Origin: Marinobacter salexigens
GTDB taxonomy: Bacteria > Pseudomonadota > Gammaproteobacteria > Pseudomonadales > Oleiphilaceae
Assembly (NCBI RefSeq): GCF_002806945.1
Contig: NZ_NIHC01000007.1
Span: 124,001 to 188,000, forward strand
DNA length: 64,000 nt
Direction of reading: 5' to 3'
Within the stretch, counting starts at the first letter, position 1, and each line of letters opens with the position of its first letter. Positions 45,923 through 55,946 of the stretch are shown piece by piece. Below the pieces are notes generated by a model. It searched no databases, was not told the DNA's origin, and saw nothing but the letters and a program-made list of their open reading frames with translations. The position numbers and the translations under genes were made by a program.

Positions 45923-47630
45923 CTTTGACCTCCCCAGCAGAAACCAGAAGCACACGGTTGGCAAGCGCCAGCAGCGCCTGATGGTGGGTGGAAAAGATCA
46001 GTGTTTTGCCAGCTAGCGCAAGCTTGTGCAGGGCTTCCAACACGAAAATCTCACTGTCGCTGTCGAGACCGGCAGTGGGCTCATCGAGAAGAATCACATC
46101 ATAATCAGCCACAAAAATCCGGGCCAGACTCAAGCGCCGGGCCTGCCCGCCGGACAAACCCTGGCCATCTTCTGAAACCCTGCTGAAAATGCCGTCTTCC
46201 CGGCTGTCCAGCAAGGGCCCAAGGCCAACGTTTCGCAGCGCGGTTTCAATGGCTACATCGGAAGCGTCCGGGCTGGTCAGTCGAAGGTTGTCGGCCCAGG
46301 TGCCGTGCACAAGAAAGCCGCTCTGCCCCAGCCAGCCAAAGGCAAAACTGCCTGCGGGCCTGCCAAACAGGTGAATGTCGCCGCTGTGTGGCGTCAGAAA
46401 GCCTGCCAGAAGATTCAGCAGCGTTGATTTACCGCCTCCTGAAGGGCCCGTGAGTGCAATTACATCACCTTTGTTGACCGCCAGAGATACATCCTTCAGA
46501 ACCTTGTGATCCGGGCGGAATCCCAGTGATACGGAGTTAACCTCAATCGCATCGTTGTCGGTAATGGATTCACCGATTAAAGGCCTTGCACCAGAATCCT
46601 CTGCATCGGTGTTTCTGACGGGGCCTGCGGATTCGTCATCGGCCAGCCTTGCCAGAATCTCCGTACCGGCGCCAAGAGCTTCAGCGCGGTCATGGTAATG
46701 CTGGGAGAGCGTGCGCAACGGTTGAAAGAATTCCGGTGCCAGCAGCAGAATCAGTAGTCCAGAGAACAGGGTTAAATCGGCAGAAGGCCCGTAAGTGATG
46801 TACCCAAGAAGACCAAAGCCGATATAAATGGCGATAACGGCGATCGCGACAGAAGCAAAGAATTCCAGAACTGCCGATGATAAAAATGCAACGCGCAGGG
46901 TTTTCAGGGTGATTTTTCGGTAGTGATCCGAGCGCTGTTGAATCACCTCTGCCGCTTCTTCGGTTTGGCCAAACAGTTGCAGGGTGGTCAGGCCTCGCAC
47001 CTTGTCCAGAAACTGGCCAGATAACCGGCTTATGGTCTCAAAATGCTGCTGGTTAAGCTTCTCGGCTCCCATGCCGACGAGTGCCATAAAAAAAGGAATC
47101 AAAGGGGCTGATAGAAGCAGAAAGATCCCCGCCAGCCAGTCCAGATAGAACACAAGGGCCAGAATCAGCAGAGGAACCACAACGGAAAGCGTCATCTGTG
47201 GAAGAAAGCGGGCAAAGTATCCGTGCAGTGCATCAACGTGGTCAATCCACTCCCGCGCCAGGCTGCCCGCAGAGGTTTGCCCCAGTGCCAAAGGGCCGGC
47301 ATTACGCCAATGCTGATGGATTTGCCGCCGGGCAGTGCGGCGAACCTGCTCGCTACACCTTGCAGCAAGATGAGCTTGAGCGCCCTGAGCTATAGCCCTT
47401 ACTACAATGGCCAGAATAAGCCCGATAAAGAAAGGCGCCAACGCGGAGGCTGGCGCTTTTTCAATTACTCCGAGGTGAACAATTTGCGCCAGAAAGACCA
47501 TTTGTATGATGGTTGCGACGCCGGCCAGGGTACCAGCGGCAACCGTACCCTGAATCCAGCGTCGGTTGCCGCTTGTAAGCCCTGACAGCCAGCGCCGGAC
47601 TGCGCGCTGGTCAAGAGCTGGCTTTGTCAC
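45915..47630 (-). CDS. cydD: thiol reductant ABC exporter subunit CydD
   Basis: A 571-residue half-transporter. Six membrane segments are followed by Walker A LTGPSGGGKSTLLNLLAG, signature QGLSGGQARRLSLARI and Walker B VILLDEPTAGLDSD. Partner of CydC. Its start abuts the cydB stop with no gap, so translation is coupled. Confidence 0.94.
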   Translation of the reverse strand: MTKPALDQRAVRRWLSGLTSGNRRWIQGTVAAGTLAGVATIIQMVFLAQIVHLGVIEKAPASALAPFFIGLILAIVVRAIAQGAQAHLAARCSEQVRRTARRQIHQHWRNAGPLALGQTSAGSLAREWIDHVDALHGYFARFLPQMTLSVVVPLLILALVFYLDWLAGIFLLLSAPLIPFFMALVGMGAEKLNQQHFETISRLSGQFLDKVRGLTTLQLFGQTEEAAEVIQQRSDHYRKITLKTLRVAFLSSAVLEFFASVAIAVIAIYIGFGLLGYITYGPSADLTLFSGLLILLLAPEFFQPLRTLSQHYHDRAEALGAGTEILARLADDESAGPVRNTDAEDSGARPLIGESITDNDAIEVNSVSLGFRPDHKVLKDVSLAVNKGDVIALTGPSGGGKSTLLNLLAGFLTPHSGDIHLFGRPAGSFAFGWLGQSGFLVHGTWADNLRLTSPDASDVAIETALRNVGLGPLLDSREDGIFSRVSEDGQGLSGGQARRLSLARIFVADYDVILLDEPTAGLDSDSEIFVLEALHKLALAGKTLIFSTHHQALLALANRVLLVSAGEVKDV

Positions 47631-48632
47631 TTAGTGGTAGCCCTCGCCGGCACGTACCTTGCCCCGGAATACCCAGTAGGTCCAGGCGGTGTACACCAGT
47701 ACGAAAGGAATCACTATCAGCAAACCGATCAGCAGGAACAGCTGCGAGTCGTATGCCGACGCGGCATCCCATAAGGTGTAGTCGGGCGGGATCAGGTAGG
47801 GCCAGCGGCTGACAATCAGGCTCAGGTAGGTCGTTATGAACAGCCCCATAGTGGCCACAAAGGGCATACCTTCAAACCGGTTACGTACAGAGCGGAAAAT
47901 CTGGAAAGCACACAGCAGAGTCAGTGCGGGCAACACCCAGATAATGCTCAGATTGCTGAACCAGCGCTCACGCACCATCTCATCAATAAACGGTGTCCAT
48001 ACGCCAATAATACCGAACACCACCAACACAGCCGCCAACAGGGGCAGGGTGATTTTATACGCCCACTCCTGCAAGCGGCCTTCGGCTTTCATGATTAGCC
48101 AGGTAGAGCCCAGCAGCGCATAGCCTGCAAGCAGGCCAAGGCCGGTCAAAACGGTGAATGGGGTAAGCCAGTCCAGAGCGCCCCCTGTGAATACGCCATT
48201 GGCAGTTTCATAGCCCTGGATGTAAGTGCCAACGACGACACCTTGGGCGAAGGCGGCCACGGTGGATCCGCCGGCAAACGCCCAGTTCCAGAGATAGCGC
48301 GAGGTGCGTGCTTTGAAGCGGAACTCAAAAGCAATGCCACGGAAAATCAGGCCCGCCAGCATCAGGAATACGCCAATGTACAGTGCTGGAAGCACAACGC
48401 TGTAGACCAGAGGGAAGGCGCCAAGCAAACCGGCGCCGCCGAGGACCAGCCAGGTTTCGTTACCGTCCCATACTGGCGCGACCGAGTTCATCATAATGTC
48501 ACGATCCTGCTCCGATGGGGCGAAGGGGAACAGAATGCCCACACCCAGATCGAAGCCGTCCATCAAAACATACATGATGACGCCAAAGCCGATGATAAAG
48601 GCCCAGACCAACGCAAGATCAAGCAGTTCCAT
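47631..48632 (-). CDS. cydB: bd-type quinol oxidase subunit II (CydB/CioB)
   Basis: A 333-residue membrane protein with about eight to nine segments. It starts MELLDLALVWAFIIGFGVIM, then VLMDGFDLGVGIL and the conserved VWDGNETWLVLGGAGLLGAFP. Its length is close to Pseudomonas CioB (335) and shorter than E. coli CydB (379). No cydX lies beside it. Confidence 0.95.
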   Translation of the reverse strand: MELLDLALVWAFIIGFGVIMYVLMDGFDLGVGILFPFAPSEQDRDIMMNSVAPVWDGNETWLVLGGAGLLGAFPLVYSVVLPALYIGVFLMLAGLIFRGIAFEFRFKARTSRYLWNWAFAGGSTVAAFAQGVVVGTYIQGYETANGVFTGGALDWLTPFTVLTGLGLLAGYALLGSTWLIMKAEGRLQEWAYKITLPLLAAVLVVFGIIGVWTPFIDEMVRERWFSNLSIIWVLPALTLLCAFQIFRSVRNRFEGMPFVATMGLFITTYLSLIVSRWPYLIPPDYTLWDAASAYDSQLFLLIGLLIVIPFVLVYTAWTYWVFRGKVRAGEGYH

Positions 48633-48634
48633 AA

Positions 48635-50062
48635 TCAGTGTCCTCCCTGTTTGGTTGGCTGTTCATTGGAATCATGGAGTTCAAAGGAGGTATGGGCTGC
48701 GGACATTGGCCGCTTCGGGCGCTCAGACTGGGTGTCTGGCTCTTTGTCCGCTCTTTCCATGCCTTCATACAACACCCGCATGAGGTAATACACGCCCGCA
48801 GAGAACACCAGTGAGTAAACCACTATGTAGCCAATCAATGTGAACAGCGCCATACCGCCTGTAAGAGATGGGGTAACCGATTCGGCTTGAGTCATCATTC
48901 CGTAAACCAGCCAAGGGGCACGGCCAAATTCGGTTACAAACCAGCCAGTCAGTACCGCAATAAAGGGAGTAACGCTCATGAAGCGCATACCCTGCAGGAA
49001 CCAGCCGGAACGCCAGTAGCGATCACCAGAGCGCAGTACGAGCCCCGTGATAGCGAAAAGAATCATCAGCAGCCCCAACCCAACCATAATCCGGAAGGAC
49101 CAGAACACAATGGCGACGGGCGGCTGCTCTTCTATTGCGACTTCCTTCAGGCCAGGCAGTTCGCCGTCCCACTCATGGGTCAGGATCAGGCTGGCAAGCC
49201 CGGGCACACCAATTTCGAAATGGTTGGTTTGGTTTTCCTGGTCGGGAATGGCGAACAGCAGCAACGGCACGTTGCGGGAGGTTTCCCAGTTACCTTCCAT
49301 TGCAGCTACTTTTGTTGGCTGATGCTCAAGTGTATTGAGCCCGTGAAAATCACCAATCACCAACTGCGCAGGAGCAATTATCAGCAACAGCCACAGGCAC
49401 ATGGACAGTGCCTTGCGGTTGGCTTCTACTTCCCGTCCCTTGAGCAGATACCAGGCACTGACTCCGGCTACCACGAAGCCACCAGTAAGGAAGGAGGCTG
49501 TCACTTTATGGAAAAAACGGAGCTGAAAAGACGGGTTAAAGATCGCCTCACTCCAGGACGTTACATGAAACACACCGTCGCGCAGTTCTGCGCCAGAGGG
49601 GGTCTGCATCCAGCTGTTGGCAGAAAGAATCCAGAAGGCTGAAAGGAAAGTACCGGTCGCGACCATAATTGCCGCAAACAGATGCGCACCAGGGGGGACG
49701 CGATCACGCCCGAAGAGCAACACCCCAAGAAACGCCGCTTCGAGGAAAAAGGCCGTGATAACTTCATAACTGAGCATGGGGCCGAGGAAGTTGGCAGAAG
49801 CCTGGGAGAAATTACTCCAGTTGGTGCCAAATTGGAACGACATCACAATGCCGGAAACCACACCCATCCCGAATACCACGGCAAATACAGTGGTCCAGAA
49901 GGAAGACAGCTTCATCCACACCGGATTTTTCGTTTTGTACGAAAGCCCTTCAAGCACGGCGATGTAAGAAGCAAGACCGATGGTGAACACCGGAAAAATG
50001 GCGTGAAATGACACGACAAACGCGAACTGGATTCGCGATAGGATAAGAGGATCTAGTTCCAT
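48635..50062 (-). CDS. cydA: bd-type quinol oxidase subunit I, short Q-loop (CydA/CioA)
   Basis: A 475-residue heme-bearing subunit. Likely ligands are His20 and His185, with Glu100 and Glu108 of the proton path; TEFGRAPWLVYG is also conserved. The quinol loop is short (GLNTLEHQPTKVAAMEGNWE then a brief stretch), placing it with cyanide-insensitive CIO enzymes. It reduces O2 with high affinity without pumping. First gene of cydABDC. Confidence 0.95.
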   Translation of the reverse strand: MELDPLILSRIQFAFVVSFHAIFPVFTIGLASYIAVLEGLSYKTKNPVWMKLSSFWTTVFAVVFGMGVVSGIVMSFQFGTNWSNFSQASANFLGPMLSYEVITAFFLEAAFLGVLLFGRDRVPPGAHLFAAIMVATGTFLSAFWILSANSWMQTPSGAELRDGVFHVTSWSEAIFNPSFQLRFFHKVTASFLTGGFVVAGVSAWYLLKGREVEANRKALSMCLWLLLIIAPAQLVIGDFHGLNTLEHQPTKVAAMEGNWETSRNVPLLLFAIPDQENQTNHFEIGVPGLASLILTHEWDGELPGLKEVAIEEQPPVAIVFWSFRIMVGLGLLMILFAITGLVLRSGDRYWRSGWFLQGMRFMSVTPFIAVLTGWFVTEFGRAPWLVYGMMTQAESVTPSLTGGMALFTLIGYIVVYSLVFSAGVYYLMRVLYEGMERADKEPDTQSERPKRPMSAAHTSFELHDSNEQPTKQGGH

Positions 50063-50170
50063 AGGAACCCCCGGTAATGTTTAACGTCACAATAAACGAG
50101 CACTGCGCACTCGCTCAGCCGCTGCCTTAGCTTTAATTGTTATATTGTTATTACCAGCAGATAGTGATCA

Positions 50171-50190
50171 TGCTACTGGATATAGTAGCA
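50171..50190. promoter_or_regulatory. inverted repeat upstream of cydA
   Basis: TGCTACT (50171-50177), a six-base spacer and AGTAGCA (50184-50190). It lies 109 bases before cydA and 57 before the divergent methyltransferase. Candidate operator; the binding protein is unknown. Confidence 0.4.
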
Positions 50191-50218
50191 AAACCGATAG
50201 GGCAGATTGTCGCACCCA

Positions 50219-50232
50219 TTGATTAAAAACAA
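50219..50232. promoter_or_regulatory. near-consensus FNR/ANR box
   Basis: TTGATTAAAAACAA matches TTGAT-N4-ATCAA at nine of ten positions. bd oxidase genes are common FNR/ANR targets, but it lies 157 bases from cydA and only 15 before the divergent gene, so its role is uncertain. Confidence 0.35.
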
Positions 50233-50246
50233 GTACGGTGACCCGC

Positions 50247-50885
50247 ATGAGCTTTTACCAAGAACGCATCCTGCCACATATTATCGACAAAGCCTGCTCC
50301 TTAGGCCAAGTAATGAAACTTCGCAGCCAGCTTGTGCCGCGAGCCAAAGGGCGTGTGCTGGAGGTAGGCATGGGCTCAGGCATTAACCTGGAATTCTACA
50401 ACCCGGGCACTGTTGACATGGTCTACGGCCTGGAACCCTCCGAGGGTATGCGCCGCAAAGCACTGCCAAACTTGAAACGCGCACCTGTCCATGTGGAATG
50501 GCTGGGACTGCCGGGTGAGCAAATTCCTCTGCCGGATAACAGTGTAGATACCGTTCTGCTTACATTCACCCTGTGCACCATTCCTGACTGGAATACCGCG
50601 CTGCTGCAGATGAAGCGTGTGTTAAAGCCCGGTGGAGAACTCCTTTTTCTTGAGCATGGCGAGTCACCTGATGACAGCACCCGTAAATGGCAAAACCGCA
50701 TCAATCCAGGCTGGAAAAAATTGGCAGGCGGCTGCCACCTGAACCGTCACATTGCAGACCTTATCCGTCATGCTGGTTTTGAGCTCGAGGAACTGGAAAA
50801 CCTCTACATTCCCAACTCACCAAAAATAGCTGGCTATATCTACAAGGGGATGGCGCGGAAACCAGAAGCCGGAGGGAATCGCTAA
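50247..50885 (+). CDS. class I SAM-dependent methyltransferase
   Basis: A 212-residue enzyme of the methyltransferase 11 type. The SAM site is GRVLEVGMGSGINLEFYNPG, followed by VYGLEPSEGMRRKA and RVLKPGGELLFLEHG. This pattern is common among phospholipid- or quinone-related methyltransferases, but the substrate is not known. The start at 50247 is preferred; a GTG at 50238 is in frame. Confidence 0.88.
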   Translation: MSFYQERILPHIIDKACSLGQVMKLRSQLVPRAKGRVLEVGMGSGINLEFYNPGTVDMVYGLEPSEGMRRKALPNLKRAPVHVEWLGLPGEQIPLPDNSVDTVLLTFTLCTIPDWNTALLQMKRVLKPGGELLFLEHGESPDDSTRKWQNRINPGWKKLAGGCHLNRHIADLIRHAGFELEELENLYIPNSPKIAGYIYKGMARKPEAGGNR

Positions 50886-50957
50886 CAGGACGTGTTTTGA
50901 ATTGCGTTATCGCCCATGGCCTTATACAATTCGGCTCCTCAAAACCTCTCCCCGAAT

Positions 50958-51045
50958 GCTCCGGTGGTGAAATAGGTAGACACAAGAGACTTAAAATCTC
51001 TCGATCCGTAGGATCGTGCCGGTTCGATTCCGGCCCGGAGCACCA
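50958..51045 (+). tRNA. tRNA-Leu (anticodon UAA)
   Basis: An 88-base class II tRNA. Acceptor GCTCCGG (50958-50964) pairs with CCGGAGC (51035-51041), then A and an encoded CCA. The anticodon arm AGAGA-CTTAAAA-TCTCT gives TAA. A long variable arm (CGATCCGTAGGATCG) and TTCGATT loop are present. Confidence 0.97.
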
Positions 51046-51158
51046 ATAAAAAAACAGTCACATATACCTCATGGCAATCCGGCACTCAGGGTTGTGCTTC
51101 TTTATACTGCTCGCTTTTGATAGCCTGATAACGTCGTCTAACACTTCACTCAATCAGA

Positions 51159-52547
51159 ATGCACCCCATGCCGCAACTTTCACTGGAACACCTGTCAGCC
51201 GAATGGTTTTCGCTAAATAGAAAATTTCCACCGCACACGCAGCAGTTTGTATTGGGGTTTTTCCAGGACAAAGCGAAAACGCTCTCAGATCAATTCTATG
51301 AAGCAATGTTAGCCGACCCGGGAGCGTCCAGGTTTTTATCTAATGATGACGTCCAGCAGCGGCTTGGAGCTTCGATGCAACGCTGGCTATCAGGATTGTT
51401 TGCCTCATCAGACGAGGAGTCGGTCAAAAGACTTATTGCCGAGCAACAAAAAGTCGGCGAGGTGCATGCACGAATTGATCTCCCGCTTCATATCGTTCTG
51501 CGGGGAGCCCGTTGCTTGAAAGAGAGCTTCAGCACGCTTGTTGAAAAATATGCGCTATCCGGCGATCAGCGTGTACAGGCAATTCGTTTGGTGTCAGATA
51601 CCATTGATCTTGCGATGGAGATTATGGGCCAGGCATATGCGATATCCCATGACCGAAACTCTCGCGCTGAGGAATCCTATCGACTGTTTGCAATCACCCA
51701 GAACATATCCAAAGAGAAGGACCAGCAACGTGCAGCTGTGCTTCACTGGGAGAACCAGATGATGTTCAGTCAGGTAGTTGGCAAAAAAGGTTCTGAGTTA
51801 TCTCGTATTCAGGCTTCCGATTTTGGGCTTTGGTTTCGACATAAAGGTGCACATGCCTTTGAGGGCTCATCGGAATCGACTGCAATTCTTGAGTCAATGG
51901 AGCAAATTGACAATGTTCTTTTACCGCTGTTTGGAGCGCAGATTGAGGGTTCTGAGGCCCAAGTTGAGCGCATTTCCTTACTGCATGACGTGCGGGATAA
52001 AGTAAGAAGCATACTGTTTAACCTGGACAGTCTTTTCGAGCAGAACAATGAACTGGAATCTGGTCGAGATGTTCTCACACGCCTGCTAAACAGAAAGTTC
52101 ATGCCAGTCGTTCTTACCAGACAGATTGAACAAGCAACAAAGCAGAACACCTCTTTCGCCGTGGTAACCCTGGATATTGATCATTTCAAGCAAGTTAATG
52201 ACACCTACGGGCACCAAGCAGGCGATAGTGTTTTGCAACAACTTGCACTTATTCTCCTTAACAACAGTCGATCTGGTGATTACCTTTTCCGGCTGGGCGG
52301 TGAAGAGTTTTTGCTCATTGCAGTAGATATGGACGGTAGCCAGATTGAACGGCTTGCAGAAAAGCTTCGCGGGAGAGTGGAGCGCGAAAAACTCCTGCTG
52401 CCTAACGGCCACGCGATCAATGTAACCGTCAGTGCAGGCGTAAGCTGTTTTGATGGCCACCCCGATTATCAAAGGTTACTCCGTAAAGCCGATGATGCTC
52501 TTTACAAGGCAAAAAGCTCTGGGCGCAACCGTGTAGTGATAGCCTGA
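51159..52547 (+). CDS. globin-coupled heme sensor diguanylate cyclase (DosC-like)
   Basis: A 462-residue oxygen-sensing enzyme making cyclic di-GMP. The N-terminal globin (about 10-160) has candidate proximal His103 in KVGEVHARIDL and distal Tyr47 in SDQFYEAML, matching His98 and Tyr43 of E. coli DosC. A helical middle domain leads to GGDEF with the exact active site RLGGEEFLL and an inhibitory RXXD (RSGD) five residues before it. Transcribed alone after tRNA-Leu. Confidence 0.9.
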   Translation: MHPMPQLSLEHLSAEWFSLNRKFPPHTQQFVLGFFQDKAKTLSDQFYEAMLADPGASRFLSNDDVQQRLGASMQRWLSGLFASSDEESVKRLIAEQQKVGEVHARIDLPLHIVLRGARCLKESFSTLVEKYALSGDQRVQAIRLVSDTIDLAMEIMGQAYAISHDRNSRAEESYRLFAITQNISKEKDQQRAAVLHWENQMMFSQVVGKKGSELSRIQASDFGLWFRHKGAHAFEGSSESTAILESMEQIDNVLLPLFGAQIEGSEAQVERISLLHDVRDKVRSILFNLDSLFEQNNELESGRDVLTRLLNRKFMPVVLTRQIEQATKQNTSFAVVTLDIDHFKQVNDTYGHQAGDSVLQQLALILLNNSRSGDYLFRLGGEEFLLIAVDMDGSQIERLAEKLRGRVEREKLLLPNGHAINVTVSAGVSCFDGHPDYQRLLRKADDALYKAKSSGRNRVVIA

Positions 52548-52624
52548 CTTGCGAAAAAGCAGGTGAGCGAGAAACCCCAGGGTCCAAAATGGTTTACTTG
52601 GCCTAAGATATTCAATTTCGCTTG

Positions 52625-52759
52625 TTACTGCTCAGGCAGCGCTTGAATACGATTGATGTCCCCGGTGGGCACCGCAGGCTCATCTTTAATAATCACGTAA
52701 ATTCCGCCGGCAATTATCGCGATGGCTATGAGCGCTTTGATCAGGTTGGAGTTAAGCAT
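52625..52759 (-). CDS. 44-residue single-pass membrane protein
   Basis: MLNSNLIKALIAIAIIAGGI and then YVIIKDEPAV, with a polar tail ending LPEQ. One transmembrane helix at residues 6-24. A full AGGAGG lies five bases before the ATG, which makes translation likely. No family recognised. It sits between convergent and divergent neighbours in an otherwise empty 387-base stretch. Confidence 0.65.
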   Translation of the reverse strand: MLNSNLIKALIAIAIIAGGIYVIIKDEPAVPTGDINRIQALPEQ

Positions 52760-52934
52760 TGGAACCTCCTGTTTCCGGATTCGTTGGTTCTTGTGCAGAG
52801 CCTATGGGCTCAGGCCCGTTATAACAACCCGCCGCTGAACGTTCTACAAAGGTCGCTTCGACAGCCAGAGCATACTACCCGATACTGAGCTCAAATCTGA
52901 TAGCCCGGTTTCCAGTAAGACAAGGTAGATAACT

Positions 52935-53717
52935 ATGACAAACCTGCTAGCACAACATACCGACGATAACGGCATTACCACGATCACACTGAATCAGCCC
53001 GACCGGCGCAACAGCCTTTCCATGGGCATGCTGGATGCCTTAGCTGAGGCGTTAGCGAGTATTGCGAAGGATGAAGCTACGCGGGTGGTGGTTATTGCGG
53101 CAGCCGGCAAGGTGTTCTGCGCCGGACACGACCTCAAGGAAATTCGGGATCAACTGGATAGCTACGAGTTCCAGTTGGCCTTGTTCAAGCGGTGCAGTGA
53201 GGTAATGCAGCAGGTGGTAAACCTTCCAAAGCCAGTGATTGCGCGTGTGGCCGGCGTTGCAACCGCCGCAGGGTGCCAATTGGTGGCAAGCTGTGACTTG
53301 GCTGTGGCAGCCGACTCGGCGCACTTTGCTACACCAGGGGTAAACATTGGTCTGTTTTGTTCAACGCCGATGGTGGCGCTGTCGCGCAATGTGTCTCGCA
53401 AGCATGCAATGGAAATGCTTCTCACGGGTGAGATGATCAGTGCAGACCGGGCCGAACAGCTTGGGCTGGTAAACCGGGTGGTTGATGAATCCTTGCTGGA
53501 TGAAACGGTATATACAATGGCCCGCACCATTGCTGAGAAATCGGGGCACACGTTGAAGATAGGTAAGGGGGCATTCTACAAACAGCTGGAGATGCCACTG
53601 GATAAAGCCTATGACTATACGGCCAAGGTTATGGCAGAAAATCTGCTTGCAGATGATGCTCATGAAGGCATCTGTGCATTTCTGGATAAGCGCAAGCCAG
53701 AGTGGAAAGACAGCTAA
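52935..53717 (+). CDS. enoyl-CoA hydratase/isomerase family protein
   Basis: A 260-residue crotonase fold protein. The oxyanion-hole segments are VFCAGHDLKEIRD and VATAAGCQLVASCDLAVAA. A hydratase Glu at the second catalytic position is not obvious (GVNIGLFCSTPMVALSR), as in human ECHDC3-type proteins, so its reaction is uncertain. It overlaps the convergent DUF192 gene by four bases. Confidence 0.9.
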   Translation: MTNLLAQHTDDNGITTITLNQPDRRNSLSMGMLDALAEALASIAKDEATRVVVIAAAGKVFCAGHDLKEIRDQLDSYEFQLALFKRCSEVMQQVVNLPKPVIARVAGVATAAGCQLVASCDLAVAADSAHFATPGVNIGLFCSTPMVALSRNVSRKHAMEMLLTGEMISADRAEQLGLVNRVVDESLLDETVYTMARTIAEKSGHTLKIGKGAFYKQLEMPLDKAYDYTAKVMAENLLADDAHEGICAFLDKRKPEWKDS

Positions 53718-54208
53718 CGGCTACTGCAGTTATGCTCTCCAACCTTGAGGCGGTTCCCGATCTCAATGCCATTCGCCTCAAAGAAGCCGGCATTCATTTC
53801 TACCGCAGAAGTGAATTCAACCTCGGCGGGATAACTGGGACACCGCGCACCGCTGGATGAATCGCAGGGCTCCATTTGCTTTATGTTGCCAATCACGCCT
53901 TGCCCATTCAGGTAAGCGATATCCAGCGGGATAAGAGTCTGATACATCCAGAACCCGTGGTCCGGGCTCTGCGGCTTCTGATACACAAATAACATTCCGG
54001 AACTGGCGGGCAGGAACTCTCTGCCCATCAAGCCTTTGCGGCGCTCTTCAGGTGCCTGTGCCAACTCCAGGCTTACATGGACTGTGCCGGAATCCGTTTC
54101 GAAGCATGCGTTGATAACCGGCAGTGCTGCTGAGGGGGCAGCCGAACCTGCCCCCCAGCAGCCAACCAGCATGGCTGCCGCACCCACCAAAGCCACATGG
54201 CTTTTCAT
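53714..54208 (-). CDS. DUF192 putative lipoprotein
   Basis: A 164-residue protein. The N-terminus is a signal with lipobox AMLVGC, so a lipid-anchored periplasmic protein is likely. DUF192 core motifs are ERRKGLMGREFLPASSGMLF and FWMYQTLIPLDIAYL. Function unknown. Its start overlaps the ABC permease stop by one base. Confidence 0.9.
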   Translation of the reverse strand: MKSHVALVGAAAMLVGCWGAGSAAPSAALPVINACFETDSGTVHVSLELAQAPEERRKGLMGREFLPASSGMLFVYQKPQSPDHGFWMYQTLIPLDIAYLNGQGVIGNIKQMEPCDSSSGARCPSYPAEVEFTSAVEMNAGFFEANGIEIGNRLKVGEHNCSSR

Positions 54209-54969
54209 CAGGAGCGCAACCGGTAGCCGGTTTTAAAGATCCACCATATGCCTGCCAAACACGCTGTCAGAAAAAGCAGCGTCATGGCAACACTGATACC
54301 TATGTGCACATCAGAAACGCCATAAAATGCCCATCGAAAGCCACTTATGAGGTAAACCACCGGATTGAAAAAGCTGATGGTTTGCCAGACCTCCGGGAGC
54401 ATATCGATGGAGTAAAAAGTGCCCCCAAGAAAGGTCAGTGGTGTGACGATCATCATGGGAACAATCTGAAGCTTTTCAAAACCGTCTGCCCATATGCCAA
54501 TGATAAAGCCAAACAGACTGAAGGTTACCGCAGTCAGTATGAGAAAGGAGAGCATCCAGAAGGGGTGCAATATGCTGTAGTCCACAAATAGCCGGGCGGT
54601 CACAAGAATAATCAAACCAAGAATGACGGACTTGGTAGCCGCCGCACCCACGTAACCCAACACCACTTCCACGTAGGACACAGGAGCGGAGAGCACCTCG
54701 TAGATTGTGCCCGAGAACTTCGGCATGTAAATACCGAACGAAGCGTTTGAGATGCTCTGCATAAGCAGCGACAGCATCACCAGCCCGGGAATGATGTAAG
54801 CACCGTAGGCTATGTTGTCTATATCGCCCATGCGGGAGCCAATGGCAGAGCCGAAAACCACAAAGTAAAGACAGGTGGATATCACCGGCGAGAGCACGCT
54901 TTGCATCAGAGTGCGGCGCATGCGCGACATTTCGAAATAGTAGATGGCTTTAACACCGTAAAAATTCAT
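54208..54969 (-). CDS. ABC-2 type exporter permease
   Basis: A 253-residue membrane protein with six segments. Starts [20 protein letters not shown] and has the ABC-2 motif [20 protein letters not shown]. With the ATPase gene 11 bases upstream it forms an exporter resembling YadGH of E. coli. Substrate unknown. Confidence 0.9.
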   Translation of the reverse strand: MNFYGVKAIYYFEMSRMRRTLMQSVLSPVISTCLYFVVFGSAIGSRMGDIDNIAYGAYIIPGLVMLSLLMQSISNASFGIYMPKFSGTIYEVLSAPVSYVEVVLGYVGAAATKSVILGLIILVTARLFVDYSILHPFWMLSFLILTAVTFSLFGFIIGIWADGFEKLQIVPMMIVTPLTFLGGTFYSIDMLPEVWQTISFFNPVVYLISGFRWAFYGVSDVHIGISVAMTLLFLTACLAGIWWIFKTGYRLRS

Positions 54970-54980
54970 GCTTTCTCCAG

Positions 54981-55913
54981 TTAGCCTTTGGCTTGCTCAT
55001 GCACAAGGCCGACAAAAATATCCTCCAGGGAACTTTCCCGGGTACGAAGGTCGCGGTAATCAACCCCGATGTCACCAAGGGTTCTTAATAATCGCGCCAC
55101 ACCGGCTTGTTCCTGCTGGGAATCAAAGGTGTATATCAACTCATAGCCATCTTCCGACAACTCCACCGGTTCTTGTGATAGTTCTTCGGGAATTTCATCC
55201 AGCTTGCTTTGGAGTTGCAGGCGCAGTTCTTTCTTGCCCAGCTTGCTCATCAAACGGCTTTTTTCTTCCACAAGAATAATTTCACCCTGCCTGATCACAC
55301 CGATTCGATCGGCCATTTCTTCGGCTTCCTCGATGTAGTGAGTGGTGAGAATAATGGTGACTCCGTCTTCCCGGAGCTTGCGAACCATTTCCCACATATC
55401 ACGGCGCAGCTCTACATCGACGCCCGCTGTGGGCTCATCCAGAAACAGTATTCTTGGCTCATGGGAAAGCGCTTTTGCGATCATCAACCGGCGCTTCATT
55501 CCCCCAGAGAGTGTCATAATCCGGTTGTTACGCTTATCCCACAGTGACAGATCCTTCAGCACTTTTTCTATGTGGGCGGGGTTGGGCGGCTTCCCGAACA
55601 GGCCTCGGCTGAACGACACAGCAGCCCATACGGTTTCAAAAGAGTCCGTATTCAGCTCCTGCGGGACAAGGCCAATTGTTGAGCGTGCCTTTCGGTACTC
55701 CTTGACGATGTCATGTCCTGCGGCCCGGACTTCCCCGGAGGACATGTTGGTAATGCCGCATATGATACTGATCATTGTGGTTTTGCCGGCGCCATTTGGG
55801 CCGAGCAGGGCAAAGATTTCGCCTCGATTAATGTCCAGGTTAATGTTTTTCAGGGCCTGAAAACCGCCCTCATAAACCTTGTTTAGGTTCTTAACGGAAA
55901 TATCCGGTTGCAC
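54981..55913 (-). CDS. ABC exporter ATP-binding protein
   Basis: A 310-residue ATPase. Walker [20 protein letters not shown], signature [16 protein letters not shown] and Walker [14 protein letters not shown] are intact. A C-terminal accessory domain follows from about 230. GTG start at 55913 with AGGAA upstream; the frame to 55961 is unconserved. Pairs with the ABC-2 permease. Confidence 0.92.
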   Translation of the reverse strand: MQPDISVKNLNKVYEGGFQALKNINLDINRGEIFALLGPNGAGKTTMISIICGITNMSSGEVRAAGHDIVKEYRKARSTIGLVPQELNTDSFETVWAAVSFSRGLFGKPPNPAHIEKVLKDLSLWDKRNNRIMTLSGGMKRRLMIAKALSHEPRILFLDEPTAGVDVELRRDMWEMVRKLREDGVTIILTTHYIEEAEEMADRIGVIRQGEIILVEEKSRLMSKLGKKELRLQLQSKLDEIPEELSQEPVELSEDGYELIYTFDSQQEQAGVARLLRTLGDIGVDYRDLRTRESSLEDIFVGLVHEQAKG

Positions 55914-55946
55914 GGGCGTATTCCTGTTGCTGAAAGTGAGACAGAG

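Noticed and set aside
50219..50232. FNR box as certain control site of cydA
   Set aside because: Distance from cydA and proximity to another start codon make this only tentative.
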